Below, in pieces: positions 16,853 through 26,027 of a stretch of DNA of 64,000 bases. The notes below the pieces were generated by a model. The model had not been told where the DNA came from. It searched no databases and saw nothing but the letters and a program-made list of their open reading frames with translations. This stretch comes from CAYMZZ01 sp964395095 (GTDB lineage: Bacteria > Bacteroidota > Bacteroidia > Chitinophagales > Chitinophagaceae), in assembly GCA_964395095.1 (NCBI GenBank), contig CAYMZZ010000009.1:1-64000 (forward strand), given 5' to 3'. Every line of letters starts with the position of its first letter. Position 1 is the stretch's first letter. The position numbers and the translations under genes are program-made.

Positions 16853-19467
16853 AGCAATGCTTTCACCGCCTCTATCACTTTTGGCAGATTGGATGCATCC
16901 TGTCCCCCCGCTGTTGCCAATTGCTTTTGACCGCCACCACCGCCCTTGATCAATGGCGCCACGGTTTCTTTAATGATCTTTCCGGCATCGAGATTCTTTG
17001 CCTTGCTCACCGTATCCGACATACCGATGGCCACATAGGGTTTGCCACCAATATTGGCGGCCAATACCACCAGGTGGTCGTGCAGGTTGTTGCGCAGATC
17101 GCCGCATATTTTCTTCAGCGAATCTGCTTCATCCACTTCCACTATTTCGCCCACAAAACTTACCTGGTTGATGATTTGATCTTTTTGCAGCAATTCATTG
17201 CGAATATCCACCAGTTGCCGGGCCCTCATGCTTTCGATTTTCTTCTCCAGCTTTGCCTTATCTTCCAGTAATTTCTCAATGGCTTTCAAAGGCTCCTTCG
17301 CCTTCAGCAGTTCGGTCAGATTTTTATACTGGCTGAGTTTTTCTCCCACATATTGAATGGCTGTTGGACCCGTGAGTGCTTCTATCCTTCTTACACCCGC
17401 AGCAATAGCGGCTTCGCTGCTGATGGTAAACAGCCCAATCATGCCTGTGTTGGCCACATGGGTACCGCCGCAGAGTTCGATGGAATATTCGGGGTCAATG
17501 ATCACGACCCGTACGGTATCGCCATATTTTTCACCAAACAGGGCCATGGCGCCCAGGTTCAGGGCCTCCTCTTTGGGCATCTCGCGTATCACAACCGGTA
17601 GGTTTTCCCGGATCTTATCATTCACCAGTATTTCAATCTGGCGCAGTTCCTCATCGGTCACTTTTTGAAAATGGGAAAAGTCGAAGCGCAGGATATCAGC
17701 AGATACCAGTGAGCCCTTCTGTTGCACATGGGTGCCCAGTACCTGCCGCAGTGCAGCATGCAGCAAATGGGTAGCCGTGTGGTTGTAAGTTGTTTTCATC
17801 CGGCTTTCCCAATCTACAGATGCTGTAACCGGCAGGCTTATATCGGCGGGCAGAGCCTGGGTGAAGTGTACGATCAGCTCATTTTCCTTTTTGGTATCGA
17901 GCACGGGAATTTTTTCGCCGGCAAAATCGAGCATACCGGTGTCGCCTGCCTGTCCGCCACTTTCCGCATAAAAAGGTGTTGTTTCCAGCAACAACTGGTA
18001 TTGCTCCTTTCCCTTTGCTTTCACCTTACGGTAGCGGGTCACACTTGTTTCCACCAGCAGGTCATCATAGCCTACAAATTTGGATTTGGGGGCTTCTTCG
18101 TGCACGGTTATCCAGTCTTCGGTATCAATACTGGTGGCGGCACGGGAGCGATCTTTCTGTTGTTGCATCTGTTCCAGAAATCCCTGCTCGTCGACCTGCA
18201 GCGATTTTTCGGCGGCAATCAACCGGGTGAGGTCGATGGGAAACCCATAGGTATCGTAAAGTTCAAAAGCGTCGTCGCCTTTGATGGTTCCGGTGCTGGC
18301 CGCGGCTTCGGTAATGTCTTCTATACGGCGCAATCCCTTTTCGAGGGTACGAAGGAAAGAATCTTCTTCTTCACGAATCACTTTAGCCACAAAAGCTTCC
18401 TGGCTTTGCAGTTCGGGAAATATGCCGGCAAACTGGTTCGCGATCAACGGAACCAACTGGTGCAAAAGGGGCTGACGATAATCGAGATAAGAATAATAAT
18501 AGCGAACCGCACGGCGCAGAATCCTTCGGATCACATAGCCTGCACCCGTATTGGAGGGCAACTGTCCATCGGCAATGGTAAAACTGATGGCGCGGATATG
18601 ATCCGCAATTACGCGGAAGGCAATGGCTTCTCGGCTGTCGCTGTAATCGTATTTCTTTCCGCTGATGGTTTCCACTTTCGCGATGGTAGGCGTGAATACA
18701 TCGGTATCGTAATTGGATTGTTTGCCCTGTAGCACCCTCACGAGCCGCTCAAACCCCATTCCGGTATCAACATGCTTTTCGGGGAGGGGTATCAGGCTGC
18801 CGTCTTTTTGCCGGTTGAACTGGATGAATACATTGTTCCAGATCTCTATCACCTGGGGATGGTCGTTGTTGACCAGGTTCTTCCCATCCTGTTTTTGCCT
18901 TTCCTCCTCATTGCGGCAATCCACGTGAATTTCGGTACAGGGGCCGCAGGGGCCGGTATCGCCCATTTCCCAGAAATTATTTTTCTTGTTGCCTAATAAG
19001 ATGCGGTCGGGGTTGATCCATTTTTTCCATTCTGCCAATGCTTCTTCATCACGGGGCAGGCCTTCCTGCGGATCGCCTTCGAAAATGGTAACGTAGAGGC
19101 GGTCTTTGGGAATACCATACACTTCAGTCAGCAGTTCCCAGCTCCAGGCAATGGCTTCGGCTTTGAAATAGTCGCCAAAACTCCAGTTGCCCAGCATTTC
19201 AAACATGGTATGGTGGTAGGTGTCAACCCCCACTTCTTCCAGGTCGTTGTGCTTGCCGCTTACGCGCAGGCATTTTTGGGTATCGGCCACCCGCGCATTT
19301 GGCGCTTTGCGGTTGCCCAGAAAATAATCCTTGAACTGGTTCATGCCCGCGTTGGTAAACATGAGGGTAGGGTCATTCTTTACCACGATGGGGGCGGAGG
19401 GTACAATCTGGTGTCCCTTGCCGCGAAAAAAATCGAGGAATGCCTGGCGTATCTCGGTTGAGGTCAT
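16846..19467 (-). CDS. alaS: Alanyl-tRNA synthetase
   Basis: An 873-residue class II AlaRS of normal length. The catalytic domain begins at the N-terminus (FLDFFRGKGHQIVPSAP, FTNAGMNQFKDYFLG). The editing domain has the zinc motifs HTATHLLHA and CGGTH. The DHHA1 domain lies at the C-terminus with the Gly-rich segment GGGGGQ. It charges tRNA(Ala) and clears Ser/Gly-tRNA(Ala). It is divergent from the M23 peptidase gene, an arrangement I recall as common in Bacteroidota. Confidence 0.97.
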   Translation of the reverse strand: MTSTEIRQAFLDFFRGKGHQIVPSAPIVVKNDPTLMFTNAGMNQFKDYFLGNRKAPNARVADTQKCLRVSGKHNDLEEVGVDTYHHTMFEMLGNWSFGDYFKAEAIAWSWELLTEVYGIPKDRLYVTIFEGDPQEGLPRDEEALAEWKKWINPDRILLGNKKNNFWEMGDTGPCGPCTEIHVDCRNEEERQKQDGKNLVNNDHPQVIEIWNNVFIQFNRQKDGSLIPLPEKHVDTGMGFERLVRVLQGKQSNYDTDVFTPTIAKVETISGKKYDYSDSREAIAFRVIADHIRAISFTIADGQLPSNTGAGYVIRRILRRAVRYYYSYLDYRQPLLHQLVPLIANQFAGIFPELQSQEAFVAKVIREEEDSFLRTLEKGLRRIEDITEAAASTGTIKGDDAFELYDTYGFPIDLTRLIAAEKSLQVDEQGFLEQMQQQKDRSRAATSIDTEDWITVHEEAPKSKFVGYDDLLVETSVTRYRKVKAKGKEQYQLLLETTPFYAESGGQAGDTGMLDFAGEKIPVLDTKKENELIVHFTQALPADISLPVTASVDWESRMKTTYNHTATHLLHAALRQVLGTHVQQKGSLVSADILRFDFSHFQKVTDEELRQIEILVNDKIRENLPVVIREMPKEEALNLGAMALFGEKYGDTVRVVIIDPEYSIELCGGTHVANTGMIGLFTISSEAAIAAGVRRIEALTGPTAIQYVGEKLSQYKNLTELLKAKEPLKAIEKLLEDKAKLEKKIESMRARQLVDIRNELLQKDQIINQVSFVGEIVEVDEADSLKKICGDLRNNLHDHLVVLAANIGGKPYVAIGMSDTVSKAKNLDAGKIIKETVAPLIKGGGGGQKQLATAGGQDASNLPKVIEAVKALLQ

Positions 19468-19522
19468 TTTATTGAAATTTTCTTCGATGGGCGTCTGGCA
19501 ACGCTTTTCCGGATATAATTGG

Positions 19523-19554
19523 GTTGATTTTTGCTGGCAGACAGCCTATATTTG
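19523..19554 (+). promoter_or_regulatory. Putative promoter of the M23 peptidase gene
   Basis: GTTG (19523-19526), a 20-base spacer and TATATTTG (19547-19554), matching TAnnTTTG. It predicts a leader of roughly 80 bases. Confidence 0.45.
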
Positions 19555-19638
19555 TTGAAATCCCTGTTCGGGTTGCCGGCAAAGGTAATCGAATAGAATG
19601 GCATTTGTACTCCGGGTATCCGGGGGAAATGGATCCTG

Positions 19639-20610
19639 ATGAAAAAAGTAAAGTACTATTACAATACGCATACGCTTCGCTATGAAAAACTGGAGACCCC
19701 GCTGCGGGTGAAGCTGTTGCGTGCTTTCGGGTTCATTGCCGCGGCCCTGGTATCGGCGGCCATTATCTCATATCTCGCCTTCCAATTTGTAGATTCTCCC
19801 AAGGAAAAAATACTGAAACAGCAATATGCCCGGCTCAACGACCGCTATGGCGATATCCGCGACCAATTAATCAGCCTGGAGCAACAAATGCGGGAGCTGG
19901 AAAAAAGGGACAATAATGTGTACCGCTCCATTTTTGAGGCCGATCCCATACCCGATAGCGCAAGGGCCAAGGAGATAGAGCAGTTGAAAGAAATTGCCAC
20001 GGTGGAAAGTATGGCGAATAGTGAGCTCTATGCCTCTATCGTGAAAAGCCTCGAAGAACTGGGAAGCCGTATTAAAGTGCAATCCTCCTCCTATTCCGAA
20101 CTCGACGGACTCATCCGCAATAAGGAAAAATTGCTGGCCCATACCCCGGCCATACAACCGGTGAGTAACCAGGACCTCACGCGTATAGCTTCCGGTTATG
20201 GCTACCGGATTGACCCGATTTATAAGACCACCAAAATGCATGCGGGTATTGACTTTACCGCGCCCACGGGTACGCCCATTTATGCCACGGCCGATGGCCA
20301 GGTAAGGATAGCGGGTAACCGCGGTAATGGATTCGGCAACCATGTGATCATTCGGCATGGCTATGGCTATGAAACGCTTTATGGGCATATGGCCAAAGTG
20401 AAAGCAAGGGTGGGGCAAACGGTGAAGCGGGGAGAAGTGATTGGGTATGTAGGCAGCACGGGAAAATCAACCGGCCCACACTGCCACTACGAAGTACACA
20501 AGAATGGCAATAAGATTGATCCGGTCTATTTCTTCTACAACGACCTCACCCCCGATCAGTTTGATCGCCTCCTGAAGCAGGCTGCTGCGTCGAATCAGAG
20601 TCTGGATTGA
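19639..20610 (+). CDS. M23-family metallopeptidase, membrane anchored
   Basis: A 323-residue LytM-type peptidase. TM helix at about 30-52, a coiled coil at about 58-150, then the M23 domain (about 185-305) with zinc ligands in HAGIDF and in GPHCHYE, plus the GxxxxGNHVIIRHG core. It probably cleaves peptidoglycan cross-links or activates amidases during wall growth or division; the exact target is not shown. All zinc-ligand motifs are present, so it is likely active rather than an EnvC-like degenerate form. It is transcribed divergently from alaS. Confidence 0.9.
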   Translation: MKKVKYYYNTHTLRYEKLETPLRVKLLRAFGFIAAALVSAAIISYLAFQFVDSPKEKILKQQYARLNDRYGDIRDQLISLEQQMRELEKRDNNVYRSIFEADPIPDSARAKEIEQLKEIATVESMANSELYASIVKSLEELGSRIKVQSSSYSELDGLIRNKEKLLAHTPAIQPVSNQDLTRIASGYGYRIDPIYKTTKMHAGIDFTAPTGTPIYATADGQVRIAGNRGNGFGNHVIIRHGYGYETLYGHMAKVKARVGQTVKRGEVIGYVGSTGKSTGPHCHYEVHKNGNKIDPVYFFYNDLTPDQFDRLLKQAAASNQSLD

Positions 20611-20620
20611 TGAGGGGTTG

Positions 20621-20650
20621 AATGTTTAAGGTTTAGAGTTTAATGTTGAA
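20621..20650. repeat. Heptamer array, family A, after the M23 gene
   Basis: Units of TTTAAGG/TTTAGAG/TTTAATG type begin about ten bases after the stop of the M23 gene. The inverted partner lies on the far side of the transposase remnant at 21139-21153. Confidence 0.65.
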
Positions 20651-20801
20651 TGATGGGATTGGTGATGGTTGTCTGGGACGATTATCACGATAAAAAAACA
20701 ACAGAAAAACCCCGATCCAGAATGGTGTTTTAAACAACAAATAGTGTTTTTCTCTCTTCGAAAACTGGTTATTCGGATTGTAAATTGCCTGAAAAGATCC
20801 T

Positions 20802-21145
20802 ATGGCAAATACCTGCACCCAGATACCTATCCAATATGTATTCGCCGTTAAATTCCGGGCCGCCTTGATTGATCCAAACTGGAAATCAGAGCTTCATCAA
20901 TTTATAAGCGGGTTACCAAAGAGCAGAGATCATAAGCCTTTACAAATTAACTGTATGCCAGATCATATCCACATATTCCTGGGCCAGCGGCCCGATGATT
21001 CCATTCGGATGTACCCAAAGTGATTAGGTATATTGCTAACCAGGAGGCTCATCATAAGAAGCAAAATTTTCCAGACGAATACAGGGAGTTTCTTGAAAAG
21101 TTCGGAGTCGGGTTCAATGATAATTATGTATTCATTGAACTTTAA
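20802..21145 (+). pseudogene. Broken IS200/IS605-type (Y1) transposase
   Basis: The 5' part encodes the start of a Y1 HUH transposase (MANTCTQIPIQYVFAVKFR, then NCMPDHIHIFLG with the His-x-His metal motif). At about 21010-21016 the frame breaks. A different frame continues with KVIRYIANQEAHHKKQNFP and the typical C-terminal FLEKFGV segment, ending in TAA at 21145. The stretch that normally carries the catalytic tyrosine (an AFSYS-like motif) is missing, so an internal deletion of very roughly 40-50 codons plus a frameshift has killed it. Heptamer arrays flank it on both sides. It could be an IS200 copy or a REP-associated (RAYT-like) relative. Confidence 0.8.
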
Positions 21146-21191
21146 ACCCTCACCCAACGTACTACGTAAAACGTATAACGTACAACCTAAT
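21139..21191. repeat. Families A' and B at the cytochrome c 3' end
   Basis: A short inverted family A piece (21139-21150) is followed by four in-phase ACGTnnn heptamers (21157-21184) and a unit ACCTAAT that contains the minus-strand TAG stop of the cytochrome c gene at 21187-21189. Confidence 0.7.
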
Positions 21192-21549
21192 CAATCTTCC
21201 GCAGGCGCAAAAACGTGACCACCTGATCCACCTGCTCGGGACTCATTTTTTTGGCCACTGCATGGTTGTTAGGGTCGAGACCGATGAGCGCGGTAACATG
21301 ATAATTATCGATCTGAATTTTGGTGAAATTGGGCACGCCCTCCTTGCCTTTGCCAAAAATGCCGTGGCAGCCACTGCAATGCAATTTGTAAAGTACTTTG
21401 CCCTTTTCACATTTTTCGGTGAGTAATTGCCGGTTGAGTTTTGTTACGTGTTCGGGAATATCGTATTGTGTTTTTTTCTGCGTTACGCATTGCGTAAACA
21501 ACAGGCAACAAAGCGCAAGTGATAATATGCTGATAACTATTTTCACCAT
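21187..21549 (-). CDS. Small c-type cytochrome lipoprotein
   Basis: A 120-residue lipoprotein (lipobox LFTQC, Cys21) with one heme-binding motif CSGCH at residues 58-62 and a candidate axial methionine in AKKMSPEQ near residue 100. It is a mono-heme class I cytochrome anchored in the periplasm. It starts one base after the stop of the di-heme peroxidase and most likely donates electrons to it or shares its electron path. The stop codon lies in a repeat unit. Confidence 0.88.
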   Translation of the reverse strand: MVKIVISILSLALCCLLFTQCVTQKKTQYDIPEHVTKLNRQLLTEKCEKGKVLYKLHCSGCHGIFGKGKEGVPNFTKIQIDNYHVTALIGLDPNNHAVAKKMSPEQVDQVVTFLRLRKID

Positions 21550-21550
21550 C

Positions 21551-23470
21551 TTAGTATTCGCCCCCTACTTTACGGCTGTTGAGCGACTGTATGGAAGAAG
21601 CCGGCAACCGGGCGGGAGCAGATTCAAAAATAACATTTTCTGTGAGCGAATGCATGAAGGCTTTCAGGTCATCTTTTTCACGGGCGCTGAGGCCGAGTGA
21701 ATCGGCCGGCAGCGTTTGGTTGGGTACCAGCAAACCATTGCCTACTCCACCTCCCGAGTCGTAAAACGCAAGGAGCTGGTCCAGGTTGTTGAATACGCCA
21801 TTATGCATATAGGGCGCCGTGTGTGCGCTATTACGAACCGTACCCGTGCGGAAGGCGCGCAGGGTTTCTTCGGCGGGGTTTACCAGGTAGCGGCCACTAT
21901 CGGCGCTGAGTTGACGATAGGCCGTATCGGCCGGTGTTCCCAGCACTTCAAATTCGGAACCGATATAGGGTGGACGAACGCCATTGAAATGCGGCACAAA
22001 ATGGCAGGTAGCGCAAATGGCTTTGCTCATAAACAAATTGAATCCTCTTTGTGCCGCTGCGGGCAAAGCATGATTCACCCGCATGGCATCATCGAAAGGA
22101 GAATAATACTGGCTGAAATCCGCATAATACCAGGTGATCGCCGAAACAATATGACTGAGTGAAACATTTTTTTCCTCGGGAGTATATTTCAACAGCTTTC
22201 GAAATCCATCCCGGTAGGTTTTGCAACTCATCACTTTCCGGAGGATCTCTTTTTCCGTGCCATTCATTTCAATGGGGTTGCCTATCACTTCCCGGGCCTG
22301 TCCCTGCAGCGAAATATGCTTGCCATCGTGCATGGATAGGTGATTGTAGATGGCATTTACCAGCGAAGGCGCATTTCGATCCAGGCTGTTTTGCCCATCA
22401 AACTGCAGTGCCGTGCGGCGCGTGGTATCGGTAAAAAATTCGGTGGGCTTGTGGCAGGAGGCGCAGCTTCGTTTATTGTTGGCAGACAGGATGGGATCAT
22501 AGAAAAGTAATTTACCCAATTGCCTTATTTCGGCCAGCAGGCCGGGATCGTCTACAAAAGAGAATATGCCCTTGCTGTTTTGCGAAAGAAACAGGTTTTT
22601 GTCGAAAATATTCTGCGCATGCTGATCCAGCGCATAATCGTTGTAGTTGGCGCTCACGATATGTCGATCCCGAATGGATTGCTGCGCCAGCCGGAATAGC
22701 GGATTCACATGATCGCGGATGAAGCCGAAATGATCAAATTGCGAAAACTGTTGTGGCTGACTTTCCACATATCGAATCATGGCTTCGTAACGCGGGATAT
22801 ACCCTTCGGGCAGTCCATTATTGGAAAAGCTCTGCTCAAATACGGCATAGATGCTTTTCACGGCATGTAGCATACTCCCCAGCTCCGGGATGATGCGGCT
22901 GGTATCGGGACATTCATAACCCGTTGTATAAATACCCGCCAGGTTGAGCAGAAACATCCGGTTGGCGAGGAAGAAATGGTTGGGTTCCTGCAAAAGCTGG
23001 AGCACCGAATCGGATTCAAAAATGACCATGCTGTCGAGCGACTCCCGAATGAGGGCCTGCAATTCCTCCTGAACAAGCTCATCATTTTCGAGGTATTCTT
23101 CAGCCAGTGTGAGACCCGCACCGGTTCGTTTATAGGGAGGTTCAAATTTTTCAAACACTTCGGTTTCCCATTCCACGGGTAAAGGGCCATTCAATTTGCG
23201 ATAAGCAACTGGCTCAAAATAGCGTAACCAGAAGTCGAGTGCCTTTAAACGGTCGCGGTTCTGGTGAATATGATCGCGGATGGCCGCCAGTTGGGTACTG
23301 TCTCCCAGGTTGGCCAACCTGATGCGCTCCAGCAGTTTTTCCTGTGCCTGCCTGAATTCAGACATGGATTGTGTATAGTGCCGGAGGTATTGGTCATCAT
23401 GTGCGCTCAGAAAGGAAAAGGAGATGGCGCCTACAACAACACTGAATATGACCAAAAAAAGTTTCATCAT
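21551..23470 (-). CDS. Di-heme cytochrome c peroxidase (MauG/CcpA family) with N-terminal extension
   Basis: A 639-residue exported protein. Two heme motifs, CASCH (336-340) and CATCH (486-490), define the MauG/CcpA di-heme peroxidase domain in the C-terminal half. The usual enzyme is about 330 residues with its first heme motif near the N-terminus. Here about 300 extra, mostly helical residues precede it (RLANLGDSTQLAAIRDHIHQ onwards), with no motif I can name. The family reduces hydrogen peroxide or oxidises protein or cofactor substrates. Its ATG overlaps the amidohydrolase stop (TAATG). Confidence 0.88.
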   Translation of the reverse strand: MMKLFLVIFSVVVGAISFSFLSAHDDQYLRHYTQSMSEFRQAQEKLLERIRLANLGDSTQLAAIRDHIHQNRDRLKALDFWLRYFEPVAYRKLNGPLPVEWETEVFEKFEPPYKRTGAGLTLAEEYLENDELVQEELQALIRESLDSMVIFESDSVLQLLQEPNHFFLANRMFLLNLAGIYTTGYECPDTSRIIPELGSMLHAVKSIYAVFEQSFSNNGLPEGYIPRYEAMIRYVESQPQQFSQFDHFGFIRDHVNPLFRLAQQSIRDRHIVSANYNDYALDQHAQNIFDKNLFLSQNSKGIFSFVDDPGLLAEIRQLGKLLFYDPILSANNKRSCASCHKPTEFFTDTTRRTALQFDGQNSLDRNAPSLVNAIYNHLSMHDGKHISLQGQAREVIGNPIEMNGTEKEILRKVMSCKTYRDGFRKLLKYTPEEKNVSLSHIVSAITWYYADFSQYYSPFDDAMRVNHALPAAAQRGFNLFMSKAICATCHFVPHFNGVRPPYIGSEFEVLGTPADTAYRQLSADSGRYLVNPAEETLRAFRTGTVRNSAHTAPYMHNGVFNNLDQLLAFYDSGGGVGNGLLVPNQTLPADSLGLSAREKDDLKAFMHSLTENVIFESAPARLPASSIQSLNSRKVGGEY

Positions 23471-24645
23471 TACAAAAGGCGAACCGACGATTGCAGTGTC
23501 GGATCAATCTTCAGGAGTCCGGGTGTTTTTCCGGCTTCAAAACTACCCAATCGTTGGTCTATTTGCAAGGCTTTTGCCCCGTTTATTGTGGCCCATCGCA
23601 ACAAATTTTCCAAGGTTATTTCCGGAAAATGCTCCCGTATGCAACGCATTTCGGCCATCAGACTCAACTGGTCGTTGGAAGCAAGGCTGTCGGTACCCAG
23701 CACGATCTGTGCGCCATGCTGCATGAGCAGGGGTATATCAGGCAGTTTGTTTCCTATATAGAGATTGGCGTTGGGACAAAGGCACCAGAAAATTCCTTCC
23801 CTGTCTTTTTTGTTAAAGGCCAGGGCCAGGTCTTCCTGCTTTGTTTCCACATTATGCACCAGTATTAAAGCTTTCTCATCTAACCTGCCGGCAGGCAGGC
23901 AGCGCATGTCTATTTCCACGCTGGCTATTCCGGTGCCCGCGAAGGGGCTGGGAGGCAAGTGGAGCGATTGAAAGAAGGAAACAAAATCGCCTTCGCCATC
24001 GCGCAAAAGGGCTGTTTCGGCGAAGGATTCCTGCGAATGAATTGACAATAATCGGTTGGAATCGTAGCCGGCAATCAGCGCCAACAGTTTTTCCGAAAGA
24101 GAATAGGGGGCATGGGCTACAACGGACTGGCCAATGAAGCGGGGGTGATGGGCCGACTCAAATTCTTCGAGGATTTCAAGCGCCTGGTGAAAACGCCGGG
24201 TGGCCAGGGTTTCATCGAGACCCATGGTTTCGATGAAATTGAAATAGTATAGTGGCGACTGCAACTTAACCGGCAGGCTGATTAATTGGTTGCTAATGTC
24301 GCCAACGGCAACAATCCCTTCATCCCGCATGTCCGCATCGGCTTTCGCCATGGCCTGGAGTTTGCGATCGGTGTCGTCAACCCGGGTGGTCATTACAGCC
24401 TTTAGAAATTCCGGAAGGCCGGTATGGCGGGGAATGAGGCCTGCCAGGTAGCTAAGTTCCAGGTGGCAGTGGCAATTGATGAAACCGGGACAAAGTATGC
24501 CCTCCATTTCCATCACATCATCGCCCGCCTCGGATGCCGGAACCAGCGCTTCCACCCTGTCGTTTCCATTCAGGATAAGTACGGTGCCCTTGGCTTGAAA
24601 GCGATAACCATCAAAAATTTGGGGGGCGGTGAATTTTTTGAACAC
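23470..24645 (-). CDS. Amidohydrolase-family deaminase (aminodeoxyfutalosine-deaminase-like)
   Basis: A 391-residue metal-dependent hydrolase of the cytosine-deaminase-like branch. It shows GFINCHCHLELS (metal HxH), HAPYS, SIHSQE, and GTDSLASN with the catalytic Asp. Relatives deaminate aminodeoxyfutalosine in the futalosine menaquinone route, which is plausible but not proven. I start at GTG 24645 (VFKKFTAPQIFDGYRF): the open frame continues upstream but there overlaps prfA and has no family similarity. Odd: residues CLPAGRL are encoded by a dispersed palindromic repeat (23884-23900). The stop overlaps the peroxidase start, so this is the first gene of a three-gene operon. Confidence 0.85.
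   Translation of the reverse strand: MFKKFTAPQIFDGYRFQAKGTVLILNGNDRVEALVPASEAGDDVMEMEGILCPGFINCHCHLELSYLAGLIPRHTGLPEFLKAVMTTRVDDTDRKLQAMAKADADMRDEGIVAVGDISNQLISLPVKLQSPLYYFNFIETMGLDETLATRRFHQALEILEEFESAHHPRFIGQSVVAHAPYSLSEKLLALIAGYDSNRLLSIHSQESFAETALLRDGEGDFVSFFQSLHLPPSPFAGTGIASVEIDMRCLPAGRLDEKALILVHNVETKQEDLALAFNKKDREGIFWCLCPNANLYIGNKLPDIPLLMQHGAQIVLGTDSLASNDQLSLMAEMRCIREHFPEITLENLLRWATINGAKALQIDQRLGSFEAGKTPGLLKIDPTLQSSVRLL
23884..23900. repeat. CCTGCCGGCAGG palindrome inside a gene
   Basis: The 12-base palindrome CCTGCCGGCAGG plus CAGGC sits in frame in the amidohydrolase gene and encodes LPAGR on the coding strand. An exact second copy of the 12-mer is intergenic at 26092-26103. Words of this type are frequent dispersed repeats in Bacteroidota genomes, as far as I know. 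Confidence 0.65.
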
Positions 24646-24773
24646 GGGGCTGGGTTTTGTAGCGCAATTATGGCGGCCCTGCAATTTACGATTAATCGAT
24701 TTGGCAGCGGCTGCCGGGAAGAACCGTCCCCTATCGCCGATTATCGTAATTTCGCAGCCTTTAGAAATACAGT

Positions 24774-25832
24774 ATGCTCGATAAATTAGAAGCGATAAAG
24801 GCCCGGTTTGATCAGTTAGGCGTAGCGCTGACCAACCCGGAGATTGTAGGGAATAACCGGAAGTTTGCGGAAACCAGCAAAGAATACCGCGGACTGGAAA
24901 AAATAGTGCAGGCTTATGAGGAGTACCGGAAGATGCTGGATGATATCCAGTTTTACCGGGAGGCAATGTCGGGCGGCGATGATGAGTTGCGTGACCTGGC
25001 CCGTATGGAAATGCCGGCGCTGGAGGAGAAAAAGGAAAAGCAGGAAGCACATATCCGGCAGTTGCTGATACCCAAGGATCCACAGGACGACAAGAATGCC
25101 ATACTCGAGATAAGGGCTGGTACGGGTGGTGATGAAGCCAGCCTCTTTGCCGGCGACCTGCTCCGCATGTATATGCGCTATTGCGAAGGAAAGGGTTGGA
25201 AAACGGCGATACTCAGCGAAAATGAAGGTACGGTGGGTGGATACAAGGAAGTGCAGTTGGAAGTGGTGGGCGATGATGTGTATGGCACCCTGAAATTTGA
25301 AAGTGGTGTACACCGGGTACAAAGGGTACCGGAAACCGAAGGCTCAGGCCGTGTGCATACTTCCGCTGCCACGGTAGCCGTAATGCCCGAAGCCGATGAA
25401 GTTGACTTTGAGCTGAACCCGGCCGATGTGAAAATGGAAACCGCCCGGAGTGGTGGCGCGGGTGGACAGAATGTAAACAAGGTGGAAACCAAAGTGATGC
25501 TAACGCATATACCCACCGGCACGGTAGTGGTTTGCCAAACCGAGCGCTCGCAGTTGGGCAACCGCGAGAAAGCCATGCAGATGCTGCGAACCAAATTATA
25601 TGAAGAGCAGGTGCGTAAACAGGAAGATGAGATAGCGAGGCATCGAAAAAGCCTCGTAAGTACCGGCGACCGTAGCGCCAAAATAAGAACCTATAATTAT
25701 CCCCAGGGTCGCGTAACCGATCACCGGATAGGTATGACCCTTTACAATCTCCCCGCTGTAATGAATGGCGAAATTGAGGAATTGATAGATGCCCTGCAGT
25801 TTGCGGAAAATGCGGAGAAGCTGGTGAGGTAG
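24774..25832 (+). CDS. prfA: Peptide chain release factor 1
   Basis: A 352-residue RF1. The peptidyl-tRNA hydrolysis motif is SGGAGGQNVNKVET near residues 225-240, and the C-terminal part has the RF1 pattern RTYNYPQGRVTDHR. It reads UAA and UAG. The start ATG at 24774 gives the normal N-terminus (MLDKLEAIKARFDQL). It is divergent from the amidohydrolase operon. Its TAG stop falls within a unit that is in phase with the heptamer array that follows. Confidence 0.96.
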   Translation: MLDKLEAIKARFDQLGVALTNPEIVGNNRKFAETSKEYRGLEKIVQAYEEYRKMLDDIQFYREAMSGGDDELRDLARMEMPALEEKKEKQEAHIRQLLIPKDPQDDKNAILEIRAGTGGDEASLFAGDLLRMYMRYCEGKGWKTAILSENEGTVGGYKEVQLEVVGDDVYGTLKFESGVHRVQRVPETEGSGRVHTSAATVAVMPEADEVDFELNPADVKMETARSGGAGGQNVNKVETKVMLTHIPTGTVVVCQTERSQLGNREKAMQMLRTKLYEEQVRKQEDEIARHRKSLVSTGDRSAKIRTYNYPQGRVTDHRIGMTLYNLPAVMNGEIEELIDALQFAENAEKLVR

Positions 25833-25882
25833 GAAGTAGTAAGTTGTAAGTAGGAAGTTGTAAGTAGGAAGTTGTAAGTGGG
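25827..25882. repeat. Heptamer array, family C, 8 units
   Basis: Eight in-phase units of AAGTnGn type. The first (AGGTAGG, 25827-25833) contains the prfA stop codon. A partial ATCTGCG element follows at about 25893-25912, and the inverted partner of family C is at 26184-26212. Confidence 0.75.
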
Positions 25883-26027
25883 ATTGAGATATGCGAATAT
25901 CTGCGAAAAAAATCTACACATTAAAACTCTCAGCTTTTGCGTTCGTTGCGGTAAAGCTACCTGAAAAAAAATTATCCAGGTAAAGACCTTAACCCATTGC
26001 CGCCAATTTATTCCAACATCAAATCCA
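25883..26027. other. Intergenic stretch with a partial ATCTGCG element
   Basis: One ATCTGCG word at 25894-25900 resembles the element at 47796 and 58805. A word related to bases 110-150 of the window (GCGTTCGTTGCGG) lies near 25937-25950. No gene is seen. Confidence 0.4.

Noticed and set aside
17722..18732. 336-codon open frame antisense to alaS
   Set aside because: Composition mirrors alaS codons, no recognisable domain and no promoter; shadow frame.
24646..25083. Upstream extension of the amidohydrolase frame
   Set aside because: It overlaps prfA on the other strand and has no similarity to the family; the GTG at 24645 gives the normal N-terminus.
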